NCBI RefSeq assembly: GCF_020509005.1
Contig: NC_063016.1
Span: 186,001-250,000, forward strand
Direction of reading: 5' to 3'
From: Fulvia fulva
Lineage: Eukaryota; Ascomycota; Dothideomycetes; Mycosphaerellales; Mycosphaerellaceae
Length of the DNA: 64,000 bases
Shown: positions 42,495 through 53,639 of the stretch, one piece after another
Layout: each line of letters begins with the position of its first letter
Numbering within the stretch: position 1 is the first letter of the stretch
Made by a program: the position numbers and the translations under genes
Notes under the pieces: model-generated
What the model was told of the DNA's origin: nothing
Database searches by the model: none
Seen by the model: the letters and a program-made list of their open reading frames with translations, nothing else

Positions 42495-45210
42495 GTTGTG
42501 TGGGTGCTGATGCTGATGGCAGTGGTAGTGGTAAAGGTGTTTGACTCCAGAGAAAAGTGGTGGTGCTGGTGTTTTGCGGTACAAGAATCTTGTTGAGAGT
42601 GGAGCCAATGGGCAAGTTTTGCGAGCGCGTGCGCGTACGGAACATTCGCATGTGTCGAATTAGTGCGGTCGAATCGCCGCTTTGAGCCGCGTCGCAAGGC
42701 GCTTCGACGGCAGGCCGCGCAGGACTGATTTTTGTCGTGGTCAAAGGTTCTGTAGCTATGCACAGACAGCTGGTTCTGTTGGATGATGATGACTTGATCG
42801 GAGTCTGTGAAGCGTTCGTGCTGGTGTGCGCAAAGTCCCGCGTCGCGCGCCACAGACCCTGTCTGGTGAACAGGGTTCACTAGCGCGAGTTGCATGTGAA
42901 TGAGATTGCGGCGGAGCTTCGGCTGCGCTAGCAGCGGACACCCGCCATCAAAAACGTCTCTTGCCAGCTTTCTGCTTCTTCCTTCTCCTCCACACACGCG
43001 ACTTGAGCTGGAGACTGCGCATCACAGCATAAGTCCACCCAGCTCGGCGTGTCCAGCTCAGTGTCAACAGTCTGCTAGCACCCTGCTCCGAAGCCCAGCT
43101 TCGGTCACCGTCTTCGAGCTTCACCACCTCGAAGATTCCAGCAGGACATCAGCATGCGCAAGGTGCCACCTCCACGCAGAGTCTCTCTGTTGGAAGGTCT
43201 AGTGCTTGACCATGAACCTCAATGCACGTGCCCGGCAACCCGTTTGCATGACGTAGCTCGTCGCGGGGCTTACTGTCCTATATCAAGTGGTATAGGGGGC
43301 CATTATGCTCTCTAAGAGGGAACAGGTGCGACCTGGTTGGGTCCGCAAGGTGCGCTTGATTCCTGTGAGCGAGCCGCTCGAATCGGCTGCTCCTAGAAAT
43401 TGCCCGCAAGCCGAAGAAGATGACAGACAAAGACACGGCAGAAAGGCAAACGTACAAGAACCCTCCTGCAATCTGGACTCGAGTCACCATTCGACCTCCG
43501 CACCGCAACAGTTTTACAACACATGCGTGCGCGGACGACCCCGAGCTCTGGGTTGGCCACATAACCCGCGTTTGCTGCCATCTTTCGGCCTCTGGTAAGG
43601 AGAATGAAGCTGTTTGACTGAGTCCGAAAAAGCAAGGCCTACGGGGCAGCCTTCTCCACTCGCACAGAGAAGATTTCCATGCCGTGCAACGAGTTTTGCT
43701 TGCGGTTGGGTCGATGTACTGTGTGATGGTTCTTCCGCTTCGGCGGGTTGTCGAGTCGGGCGTGTATGGTATGTTGTCCTTCATCTCGAACCAAACTCGC
43801 AGCAGTCTCCTTGATTTGACTTGTCATGCTAACTTCTCTCGCCAGCGTCCTCTTTCCAGACCTCGATACAGATCACGGCTGGCCTTTTCTGGTAGCAGTG
43901 CACTTCGGTGTCTGCCATATGAAAGTGTCTGGTCCCGCCTGCGCGGCCTGCTCGCTCTGACGAGATACCCTGTGATCTGCCACGATCTTTTTCATCGGTC
44001 TGTTGGCATAAGTGCCGGCGGCTGGAGAAGAAGTTGATCTTTGCGCTCTGTAGTGGCAGCGCGCTAACGCTTCACGCAGGTTGGTTCGGCCAGACCTCGC
44101 TGTGACGCCCTGGCAGGGCCTTGCCACCTCATGTACCGCATAAATTCGAAAGCGCCTAGCGATAACCCGGTCTGCGAAGCGTCCTGCCATGGCTGGCCAT
44201 GATGGTCAGTCATCAACCTGCTAGTCCAACTCACGTCACGACCAGAGAAAACTGAAGCCACATTCGGCAGCAAACACGACAGCTTAGACTCCCACCGGCA
44301 CCAGTTCGTACCTAGGCAGAGCCAATCCATTCCAGCAAAAGGACCAACTCCCGAGGAAACCTTCGGCATCATTCACACCTGTCCCCAACTGCTCGCACGC
44401 AGCTGGACGAGCAGTATGCCGAACCCTTTGTGAAGCAGGAGGGCGAGGACGCTAGTAGCTGGCAGATGATGGAGCCCTCGTGACTAATCTGAACAAGCCC
44501 CCGAGGGACGACACACCAGCCAAAGTGCTATGAGCAGCTGGGATCATCACCAACGACAAAAGTTGAGCCATATCCGAGAAAGACCTTCATCACACAGGCA
44601 TTGGCGACAGCTTCCAGGCCCAAAGAATCGTCTTGCAGACTCTTACACACGGAGCTGCTCCCGCACTTCCCATCACAGCTTCAACACCATGTCGTCGATC
44701 GGAAACCCATCGCAGCGGGCGAGGATGATCTGCTCACCGATGAATGGAGCGCCGATAGACTTGCCGAAGCCGCTGTTGCAGGGGTCGTAGTTGAGGGGAA
44801 GGCGTTGATGTAGGTATGCTGGTCCTGTCGAGAGTGATTCGAGGCGGTCAAAATCGCTGGCGGCGTGGTCGTACCTCACGGAGCTTGTAAAATCCATGCT
44901 CAGCTGTCGCACTCTTGAAAGCCCTCGCGATATCCTTCATCGCCGAACCGCGAAGCGCTCGGCGACAATACGCTTGTTCTCATCCCCTCACATCTCCTTT
45001 CACAAGCCATACGATGATCAAAAGCCTAGATCGTGCGCCGGGCACCACAAGAAGAATATCTACGCTCGATTCCATGAGTACACAGAAATCTATGCGCTAT
45101 ACAATACACACCACATCGCAATGCCATGCCATCACTCATCATCTAAACCTCGCCCCATGAAACTTCATAACCTTAAATTTCATCGGCGGCGGGACACTGA
45201 CACGACCATA
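42495..45210. other. 2.7 kb without a supportable gene
   Basis: Open frames occur on both strands around 43.3-44.8 kb. A plus-strand stretch near 44260-44480 has coding-like codons in two successive frames (DSHRHQFVPRQ, then PFVKQEGEDASSWQMMEPS before a stop). Another lies at 44690-44812 (EDDLLTDEWSADRLAEAAV), but its opposite strand is equally open. I could not assemble exons. It may hold a degraded gene. Confidence 0.35.
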
Positions 45211-47228
45211 CTAGAACGTAGTCTGCGCCAAACGACTCGCCGCATTCCTCGCATCGATGCGATCATCATCGTCGTCCTCCGACAATTGCCCCAGACTGCT
45301 GGCACCGCTCGTCGCACGTCTTCTACCCGTTGCGTCTCCCGTCTCAGCACTCCGTTCTCCCTCCTCAGGCACGGCGGGCCAGCTTCCACTTATGCTTCGA
45401 TTCAAGCCATCAGGTCTCCTCGGTACGCCTGACCACGCGTCTCCCTTGGGTCCTTGACTCGATGCCATGCTAGTGCGACGAGCGGCGGGGTGTGCTTCTC
45501 TTCCTAGACGGCTAAGACCGCCCGAGGCGTCGATTGCGCGGACGTCCGGTCTGACCTGTTCCAGTGTTGCGAGGGTGCGGCGTTCTGCTTCGATTTCGCG
45601 GATGACGTATTCACGAATGCCTGTCCGTAGTTCTGCTGCTGTTCGCATGAACCATTTGCGCTTTTCGAGGAGAAGGTTCTGGGTTACGCGTTGTGTCTTT
45701 TGCTGGAGGTATGCTTCGTGACTTCGTGCTTCGTCAAGTGCAGATATTGCTTCATCGACCTTGTCTCGCTTCACACTGGAGCTAGCCTTTAGACGATCAG
45801 CGGCCGTGAGCTTGCTGCGAGTGGTCTGTTGTGCTTGTATGAGTTCGCGGAGAAGAATGTGTCTGTTAGTGAGTGACTCCTTTACGATGAAAGCGTCGCT
45901 ACTGTGGTATGCTAGAGGATCAGCGAGGGTTGTGGCTTCGGCGGTGCCTTGAGCTGCGTGGTAGTCGCCGGTGTTCTGAACAACCTTTCCAAGCTTTTTG
46001 TATGCATTGCCTAGTCCGGTATGCATTTCGTTGTTTGCAAGAGCCTGAATCTTGATGCCTAGATCTGACTCTGCCACACCGAGAGCTAATGATTGTTTAG
46101 TGAGTGATCGGGATGGACACATTGCCTGTACTCACATCGTCTATGCTTCACCACCTTGTCCACCTTCTGCTGAGCGTCCATCGATCCGAGGTAAAACGAC
46201 TTGACAATCGGTCTGCTCTCGAGCAGCTCTGGCGTATCGTCCGGAGGAGGCTGGAACTGCTTGAGGTACTTCCTTCTCACGCCAGTCGCAGGCTGCTTCT
46301 TCCTGGCCACCGGGCTGTATCCGAAGTCGCTCTCCACAAAGAATACCATCTCTTCGTCCCTCATAAGGACGTCGTTCGAGCAAACCACACTCAACCATCG
46401 TTGCATATTAGCTTTAGTACGGTTATCATCCTCTTCCGTACCAAGGCCGGCACTTGTCGAAGCCGGTGGAACAGCAGGCACGAGAGCCTCTGGATTCGCA
46501 CCGATCAGGTGGGATGCGAACTTCTGGAACTCGCTATGCGTGCGGCGGATATCGCGGAATTGGGTGGTTCTGAACTTGGGGAGATTGGTCTGGTGCACTG
46601 TCAGCTTAGTCTGCTCAGCTTGCCTTACAACATAGAAGCGGTTGCGTACATAGACGTCGAACTTTAAAATGGAGTCTTTCTTGCCAGCCCGCTCCAGACC
46701 AGTGATTTTGGCCTGCAGCTTGTACTGCGGCTGGTGCTGCCGTTGCTGCTGGGGCACATTGTGGTATCGAGACTGCGCTGGCCGCCTGTTCTCTTCTTGA
46801 GATCCTTGCTGGTGATGTTGCTGATACTGGTGCTGTTGATGTTGCTGAGATTGATGTTGCTGCTGCTGCCATTGGTGTTGCTGCTCAGGTGTCCATCCTC
46901 CCTCATGCTCGTGTGCGCCGTTCGCATGTGCTGCTGACGAGGCCGCATCATCACTCTCCGGTATAGCTCCCGCAGCGAATGCTGGCCCAGGCAGATCCTC
47001 GTGCGGGATGTCGTTGCTGGAGCCCGCCCTCGATGCCTCTGGCGACGAGGCCCAGGGTGAGGTGCCGCTGGGGTACTCCATGACCGGGGTGCGCTCGCGG
47101 TAGGAGTCCTCTGTGTAGTGCCGTTCGGAGATGCGGCGCTGGAAACGGAGGTTGGGCTGGATGCGATCTGCTGGCTGTTTGCCGCTGCTGCCCGAACTAC
47201 TCGCTTGAGGTTGGTCGCTACTACTCAT
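45211..47228 (-). CDS. VPS17: Retromer subunit VPS17 (PX-BAR sorting nexin)
   Basis: Exons 47228-46650, 46589-46136 and 46085-45211 encode 635 residues. A Gln-rich disordered N-terminus (about 165 residues) precedes the PX domain (LQAKITGLERAGKKDSILKF, TNLPKFRTTQFRDIRRTHSEF, ANPEALVPAVPP). A BAR-type coiled C-terminus follows with strongly conserved Vps17 segments (YKKLGKVVQNTGDYHAAQ, DAFIVKESLTNRHILLREL, DRLKASSSVKRDKVDEA). The tail ends DARNAASRLAQTTF. Vps17 pairs with Vps5 to form the membrane-bending part of retromer on endosomes. The 60-nt first intron is a multiple of three without stops. Divergent from the mitochondrial EF-G2 gene, 212 bp between starts. Confidence 0.95.
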
Positions 47229-47440
47229 CCTAGCATCATTGCGGACGTGCATGTGGGTATGGATCAAGTTGCTAGCATCGTCTTGGCCAACATTGCCGCA
47301 TCGGACGGCGGGCAGTCCGAGCCGAGGGGCATGTACCTTGCCTTCTAACATCAAGAAGTCCATCAAAACTGCATCAGTCTCATCATTTCGCCATCTTTGC
47401 TTCATTGACTTCCATCGTTGGGCGTTTGAGCAGCTGGGTG
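47229..47440. promoter_or_regulatory. Shared divergent promoter, VPS17 / MEF2
   Basis: The 212 bp between two start codons facing apart must contain both promoters and 5' leaders. No canonical TATA was seen. Confidence 0.55.
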
Positions 47441-50242
47441 ATGGTGTTTCAATGTCTGGGGAGGAGGCAACCAACGCGCTCGACACACGTCCTGTTACAC
47501 GCGAGATATGCGAGCAGGCGGTTCGCGACATCATGTCGACTCCAGGCTCAGGCGAGTCAAGATGCTGCTGCATCGACCATCGCACGAACGCGCAACATTG
47601 GTATCATAGCTCACATTGATGCTGTACGTAGGCCCATGCGATCAACAGGCCATAAGACACGTTCTCACCAAAGGTAGGGCAAGACGACAACTACGGAGCG
47701 TATGCTATATTACAGCGGCTTCACGCGCAGGCTTGGAGGTAATGCAACAATCATTTTCCAATTCGACTTGAAAGCATCTCCGGACAATTGTCCGCCACAC
47801 CACCAATACAGGACGATTGACTGACACACTCCAGACGTCGACGAGGGCAGCACAGTAACAGATTTCCTACCTGCCGAAAGGGCTCGAGGCATCACTATCC
47901 AATCGGCAGCTATCTCTTTCTCGTGGCCGCCTGAGAGTGCTAACTCAAAGCTTCCATTCGCACCAGACACGCCAAGATCACGCATTCCGCACAACATCAA
48001 CCTGATTGATACTCCCGGCCACGCGGACTTCACCTTCGAAGTCCTCCGCTCCTTGCGGGTGTTGGACGGTGCTGTCTGTGTTCTGGACGGCGTTGCGGGT
48101 GTCGAAGCACAGACAGAAAAAGTCTGGAGTCAGGCTGACAAGTACGCCATACCCAGGGTCGTGTTTGTTAACAAGCTCGATCGGGATGGTGCTGCTTTTG
48201 CGAGAACGGTCACAGAGATTGGAAGTCGACTAAGCACGTGGCCTGCTGTATGCGGTATTCCCTGGTGGACTGCCGATGGCAAACTCCAAGGCGTGGGTGA
48301 CGTGGTCGGTCTTCGAAGCCTCCGCTATCCAGAAGGTGGCGATGGCAAGGATATCCAGGTGTCGAATCTTGACAAGTTGACACAGATCGATGGCGACTTT
48401 GCGGAAGAGTTGCAGAAGGCTCGCGTGGCGCTTGTGGAAAGATTGTCCGAGCACGATGATGGGATGGTCGAGAATTATCTGCAAGCCGACGAGGACCATC
48501 TGAGCATCTCCCCTCAAGACATTGTCGCATCACTCCGAAGATGTGTCTTGCAGCGTCCGCAGCAGGTGTCGCCAGTCTACGCTGGTGCCAGCTTCCGCAA
48601 CGTTGGAGTGCAGCCACTGCTGGATGCAGTAGTTGACTTGCTACCTTCGCCCAATGAAAGACCAGATCCGGAGGTGCGACTTGGATCTAGCACGAAGGGA
48701 GGTCTAGGCGCCTTTTTGGCTGGTGATTTGCAGTCAGATGCGCCCACGCCGGAGGTGAAAGGCGGCACGAAGGCGGTCAGCAAGAACCAAGCCAAGCTAT
48801 CGCTGCAGAAGTTAGAAGCATGCGCGTTGGCGTTCAAGGTGGTGGCAGATGCTAAACGTGGTGTGCTGGTCTACGTTCGTGTCTATTCTGGCGCGATCCA
48901 ACGGAATTCATCACTCTGGAACACGACCTTGCAGAATTCCGAACGAGCTCAAAGGCTGCTGAAGATGTACGCCAACGATGCTGTGGACATTGAAAGCATC
49001 CCAGCAGGCCAGATTGGAGTCATACCTGGAATGAAATTTGCTAGGACTGGCGACACACTGGTTTCTTACTCCGGAGTCAACCCAAAGACGGGACCGCCAC
49101 GACCGATCAGCAGCCTTCAACTGAGACCTATCGATGTGCCGCCGCCTGTCTTCTTCGTCAGCGTGGAGCCAAACAGCTTGTCTGAGGAGAAGCATATCAA
49201 AGAGTCTCTCGAGCTCCTCCTTCGAGAAGACCCGAGTCTTCACGTATCGGTTGATGAGGAAAGCGGACAAATGCATCTCGCTGGTATGGGCGAGCTTCAT
49301 CTAGAGATTGCAAGAGATCGATTGGTCCAAGATCTAAAGGCCAAAGCCAGGATTGGCAGCATTGAAATTGGCTACCGGGAATCAATTACAGCTGGAGACT
49401 TGTCAGATCCACTACATGAGGTCCTTGACCGCGACATTGGTGGTAAGAGCGCAAAAGCAGCCTGCACCATTGCGGTGGCTCCACGCGACGACGACAATAC
49501 AATCCACCACACAGAGGATAGCCACACTTCCGAACTTCACGACAACAACCATCTCGTCATATCCACCGAAGGTCTGAACGTGGATGGCGAGCCAACAGAT
49601 TCTGAGCTGTCCTCTTTGCCAGAGCACTTACCACTCTCTGTCGTCCTGCAAAGTCTGCATAACGGTGTAGCGGCAGGTCTTGCTCGAGGCCCTCACCATG
49701 GCTACCCAGTACACTCTACAACAATCAAAGTCATCTTCGACGTAGCGAGGGACATCTTTCCGAACACAACGGCAGCCTCTATATCCTCAGCCGCCCGTGT
49801 GGCCACACAAAAAGCACTCAAACAGAATGGAAGCGAAACAGTGATGATGGAACCAGTTATGCTCGTTTCCATCAGCGTAGACGAGGAATCTCTCGGCTCT
49901 GTCATGCACGACATATCTTCAGCTCGCGGAGGAAGCGTCGTATCTCTTGGTTCGGACGACGAGGGTACCACGGCATCGCAAGATATCGATGTCAAGAAGA
50001 TCTACACTCCTCCAGATCCTTTTGCTGGTGGGCACTCCGCAGCGAATGCAAGTAGCGCCGGGGCTGGCATGAGGCAGATCGTCGCAAGAGTGCCTTTGCA
50101 GGAGATGGTGGGCTATCTCAAGCATTTGAGGAGCTTGACAGGTGGACGAGGAACTTTTACGATGGTTGTTGACCAGTTTGAAAGGATGAGTGCACAGCGG
50201 CAAAGAGCTGTGTTGAACCAGATGAGAGGGGACTACGTCTGA
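47441..50242 (+). CDS. MEF2: Mitochondrial elongation factor G2 (ribosome recycling GTPase)
   Basis: Exons 47441-47623, 47678-47738 and 47835-50242 give 883 residues. The N-terminus ([26 protein letters not shown]) is an Arg-rich mitochondrial presequence. GTPase motifs: P-loop AHIDAGKTTTT (split by intron 1 between Ala and Gly), switch II region [25 protein letters not shown], with the variable region GITIQSA in switch I. Domains II-V follow (LACGLAF-like [17 protein letters not shown], domain [20 protein letters not shown], domain V near the end). EF-G2 releases and recycles mitochondrial ribosomes rather than translocating tRNA; it is recognised by length and switch sequence. The long polar insert around residue 570-610 ([12 protein letters not shown]) is unusual. 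Confidence 0.92.
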
Positions 50243-51088
50243 AGCACTCGGGTACGATCTGTCAGAACAATCTGGACCTGCAGATCACGAGGATTCAGCA
50301 CGACATCGCGAGCATCCTCTCCCAGATGAGGACTGGACTCTGGACCATGACATTTTCCACTGGCCTATACAGGAATAGCACATCTCGGATCTGTACCGAG
50401 GTAGCGGAGGAGCTGCACGTGCGACCCCCGCAACATCGCTAGCGCCCTTCGGAAGCAAAAGCTTAAGCGAAGTATCGTTCGACTTCCATCCATCCGATAC
50501 ATGCTTGTACTATGCATACGAAAACACCTCGCTACCGCCACTCCGCTTCAAGCACGATAATATCATTGTCCGCTTTCCCCACAGAAGCCCCTTCCACTCC
50601 CAAGGTTATGATAAATTCTGCGTCCTCGTCGGTACCCCAAAAGCACCATGTTCGAAGCGTGGCGTTCCTTGAAGCAAACCTTCCAGCAGACTGCAGTGCG
50701 GCAATGAGGAGGTGGGAAAGCCTATCGGGCGAGTTCGTAAGGCAGCGGAAGAACGGCGGGAGATGCGCGACGCTACCCCTTATTGCACTATGCACTTGGG
50801 CAGACTGCGACTATTTATAGCTTTTTCCGTATACTGATGCCAAGTCGCTCCTGCCAAGTTTCTGTGGTATGGATGGTGTTTGCCATGGATCCATGGATGA
50901 CATGTATTGCCAAGCAGTTCAATATGAGCTTCTGAACAATCTAAGGGAAGCCTTGTACGCCACAGGTAAGGAAGACGTTGTGTATAAGACTTTAGGTTCC
51001 TCTACGCATTGATCAACGTCAACGCAGTCACTCTCTTCAACTTACATACCATCTTCCATCTTCCATTCCCTTCAGTTCCTCAGCAACA
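50243..51088. other. Intergenic
   Basis: Downstream of MEF2 and upstream of the oxidase. No supported gene; a CT-rich stretch at about 51025-51085 precedes the oxidase start, as is usual for fungal 5' leaders. Confidence 0.5.
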
Positions 51089-53269
51089 ATGCCTCCCCGT
51101 TCCCTCATTACCCTTTCCCTCCCCCTCCTTCTCGCTAGCACATCCTACGCCCTCGAAACATGCCCCACCCCCGAAACCACCTACACATCCCCCACCGGCT
51201 CCCTCTACACCATCTGCGCCTCCACCGACCTCACCGGCCCCACAGTCCAAGTCGTCCCCGCCATCGCCTCCGTCCCCGCCTGCGCCGCCCGCTGCGACAC
51301 CGACGGCCGCTGCCTTCAAGCCGTCTACGACACGCAGACCCGGGACTGCCACATCAAAGCCAAGACCGGGCTCAACTGGGTCAACAACTCTCGCTTCGCC
51401 GTAATCCGCCTCAACAACGCCCTGCGGGAAGGAACCGTAATCTCCAAATGTCCCTTCACAACAACCACCTACACCTCCCCCTCCGGAACGCAGTATCAAA
51501 TCTGTCCAGATACGGACTACCGCGGCGGGTCCACTCAGCAGATTACCGGTATTACTACGCAGGCGGCGTGTGCGCAGCGGTGTGGGGGAATTGCCGGGTG
51601 TTCGAAGGCTGTGTGGGATTCTGTCGGGAATGTGTGCCATATCAAAAATGTTGCAAATGAGGCTACGCAGATTTGGGCGCTGAATAAGCAGTTTGATGTT
51701 ATTCAGACGGTGGCGACGTTTAATGTTGCTACGCAGGGGAGTTGGACGGATTTTGTGAGGTTGCCGGTTATTCCGGTGGCGGCGTATGTGGTGCCGGAGG
51801 TGCCTGAGGTTAGTCTTTTCATCGTGCCGTCTTGAGGATAGGGACTGACTCTGTGTGATTTGCAGTCCTCCAGACTTCTCATGTTCTCGGCATGGGGTCG
51901 AGATACTTTCGGTGGGGATCCGGGCTATACGCAGTTCACAGACTACAACTTCAAGACTGGAGCGGTATCGCAACGAACAGTGTCCAACACGCAGCATGAC
52001 ATGTTCTGCCCCGGCATCAGTGCCCTGGAAGATGGTCGGATCATGATCACAGGAGGCTCCAGCGCAGCAGTGACCAGTTTCTACAACCCAAGTTCAAATT
52101 CGTTCACCAGAGGTCCCGATATGAAGATCGCGCGTGGCTATCAAACTTCTGCTACCTTGTCCGACGGGCGAGTCTTCACCATCGGCGGATCGTACTCTGG
52201 TCCCCGAGGTGGTAAGAACGGAGAGGTGTACAATCCAAGTTCCAACAATTGGACTCTTCTCACTGGCGCCGATGTGACGCCCATGCTCACGACCGATAAC
52301 GAAGGCAATTGGCGGACTGATAACCATGCCTGGCTCTTTGGCTGGAAGAATGGATTCGTTTTCCAAGCAGGCCCGAGTCCGAGGCAGAACTGGTATGGTA
52401 CTTCTGGATCCGGGTCTGTCAGGCAAGCTGGAACTCGCCCCGGTGCAGACGACGCCATGTGTGGTGTCAATGTGATGTACGATGTGACCGGTGGCGTAGG
52501 GAAGATCTTATCAGCAGGTGGTAGCACGGACTACACCAACTCGCCAGCCACGGCTATGGCGCACATCACCACGATTGGCGAGTCGAATGCAGCTTCTTCC
52601 ATCGAGCGTGTCGCAGATATGGCGTGGCCACGGGGATTTGCCAATGCAGTCGTCCTCCCAGACGGCAAGACACTCGTCACGGGAGGACAGAAGAGGTCGC
52701 TGGTATTCACCGATACCGACGGCATCATCACACCAGAACTGTTCAACCCAGCAACGAAGACCTGGGCCAAGATGGCACCAGAAGCGGTACCGCGCAACTA
52801 CCACGCCGCATCAATCCTCCTACCCGACGGCAGAGTCTGGAGCGGCGGAGGTGGCCTTTGCTATACCGGTGGTCCAGCAAACTCAGATGCTGGCTGCAAC
52901 AAGCAAGTCGACCACGCTGATGGACAAATATTCAGTCCTCCGTATCTGTTTACCAGCAGTGGCGCGGCTGCAACACGTCCGGTTATCAATGCAGTCTCAA
53001 GCACGTCACCGAGGGTCGGCAGTACCATCAGTGTGACGATGAGCAATAGCGATGCAGCCACCTTTGCATTGTTGCGGATTGGAAGTGTGACGCATTCGAT
53101 CAATAGCGACCAGAGGAGAGTTCCGGTGGCGGCGACGAGGAGTGGGTCGACTTTCAGTATGACGCTGCCGAGTGATAGTGGGATTCTGATACCGGGGCAT
53201 TACTATTTGTTTGCGTTGAGTAGCTCTGGAGTGCCATCGGTGGCCAGGACTGTGAGGGTGACTTTGTAG
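51089..53269 (+). CDS. Secreted copper-radical oxidase, galactose-oxidase type (AA5_2), with two PAN-like repeats
   Basis: Exons 51089-51808 and 51866-53269 (57-nt intron, phase 0) encode 707 residues. Signal peptide (residues 1-21), then two Cys-rich PAN/Apple-like repeats (starting TCPTPETTYTSPTGS and KCPFTTTTYTSPSG). From residue 245 comes the seven-bladed oxidase: Cys288 in HDMFCPG and Tyr332 in ARGYQTSA form the crosslink pair, axial Tyr and His in PRNYHAASILL, second His in VTHSINSDQRR. All copper ligands are intact. The stacking Trp of galactose oxidase is Tyr350 (GSYSG), a change known in AA5_2 members that prefer aryl or simple alcohols. Extracellular oxidation of an alcohol to aldehyde with H2O2 release is expected. 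Confidence 0.93.
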
Positions 53270-53639
53270 GTGTGAGTAGAACATGTACCACGGCTGCCTC
53301 AAGATGGAAGCATTAGTGTAGTGCCATACTGTCGTCAGATGGCGCATAGCTTCACCGTGTCTCGTTTCCCACCATCCCGTGTTGATGACTGATTGTGTTG
53401 ATGGAGATGATGTCGGTTGAATGTACAGTATTGTTGAGAGGACAGTGCAGTGGTAGTGCAGAAGATGATGTTTGAGGACGATGGAGAAGTGGGGCACATT
53501 GGTGGTGCCGCCAAGCTGCCACCGCGATGTCTTCGACCTGTACATGTAACATTCAAAGCACACGACCACATGCTCCCTTTCACTCCTGAATAGTGTGCAG
53601 TCAAGAGTTGATGAGAGTACCCATTGCCATACAGCAGCA

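Noticed and set aside
43278..43784. Minus-strand frame with a hydrophobic segment
   Set aside because: Residue composition is random-like and the opposite strand is equally open.
44260..44912. Coding-like fragments on both strands
   Set aside because: No consistent exon chain; mentioned only as possible gene debris.
46734..46937. Plus-strand Leu-rich hydrophobic frame
   Set aside because: Antisense of the Gln-rich N-terminus of VPS17; not a membrane protein.
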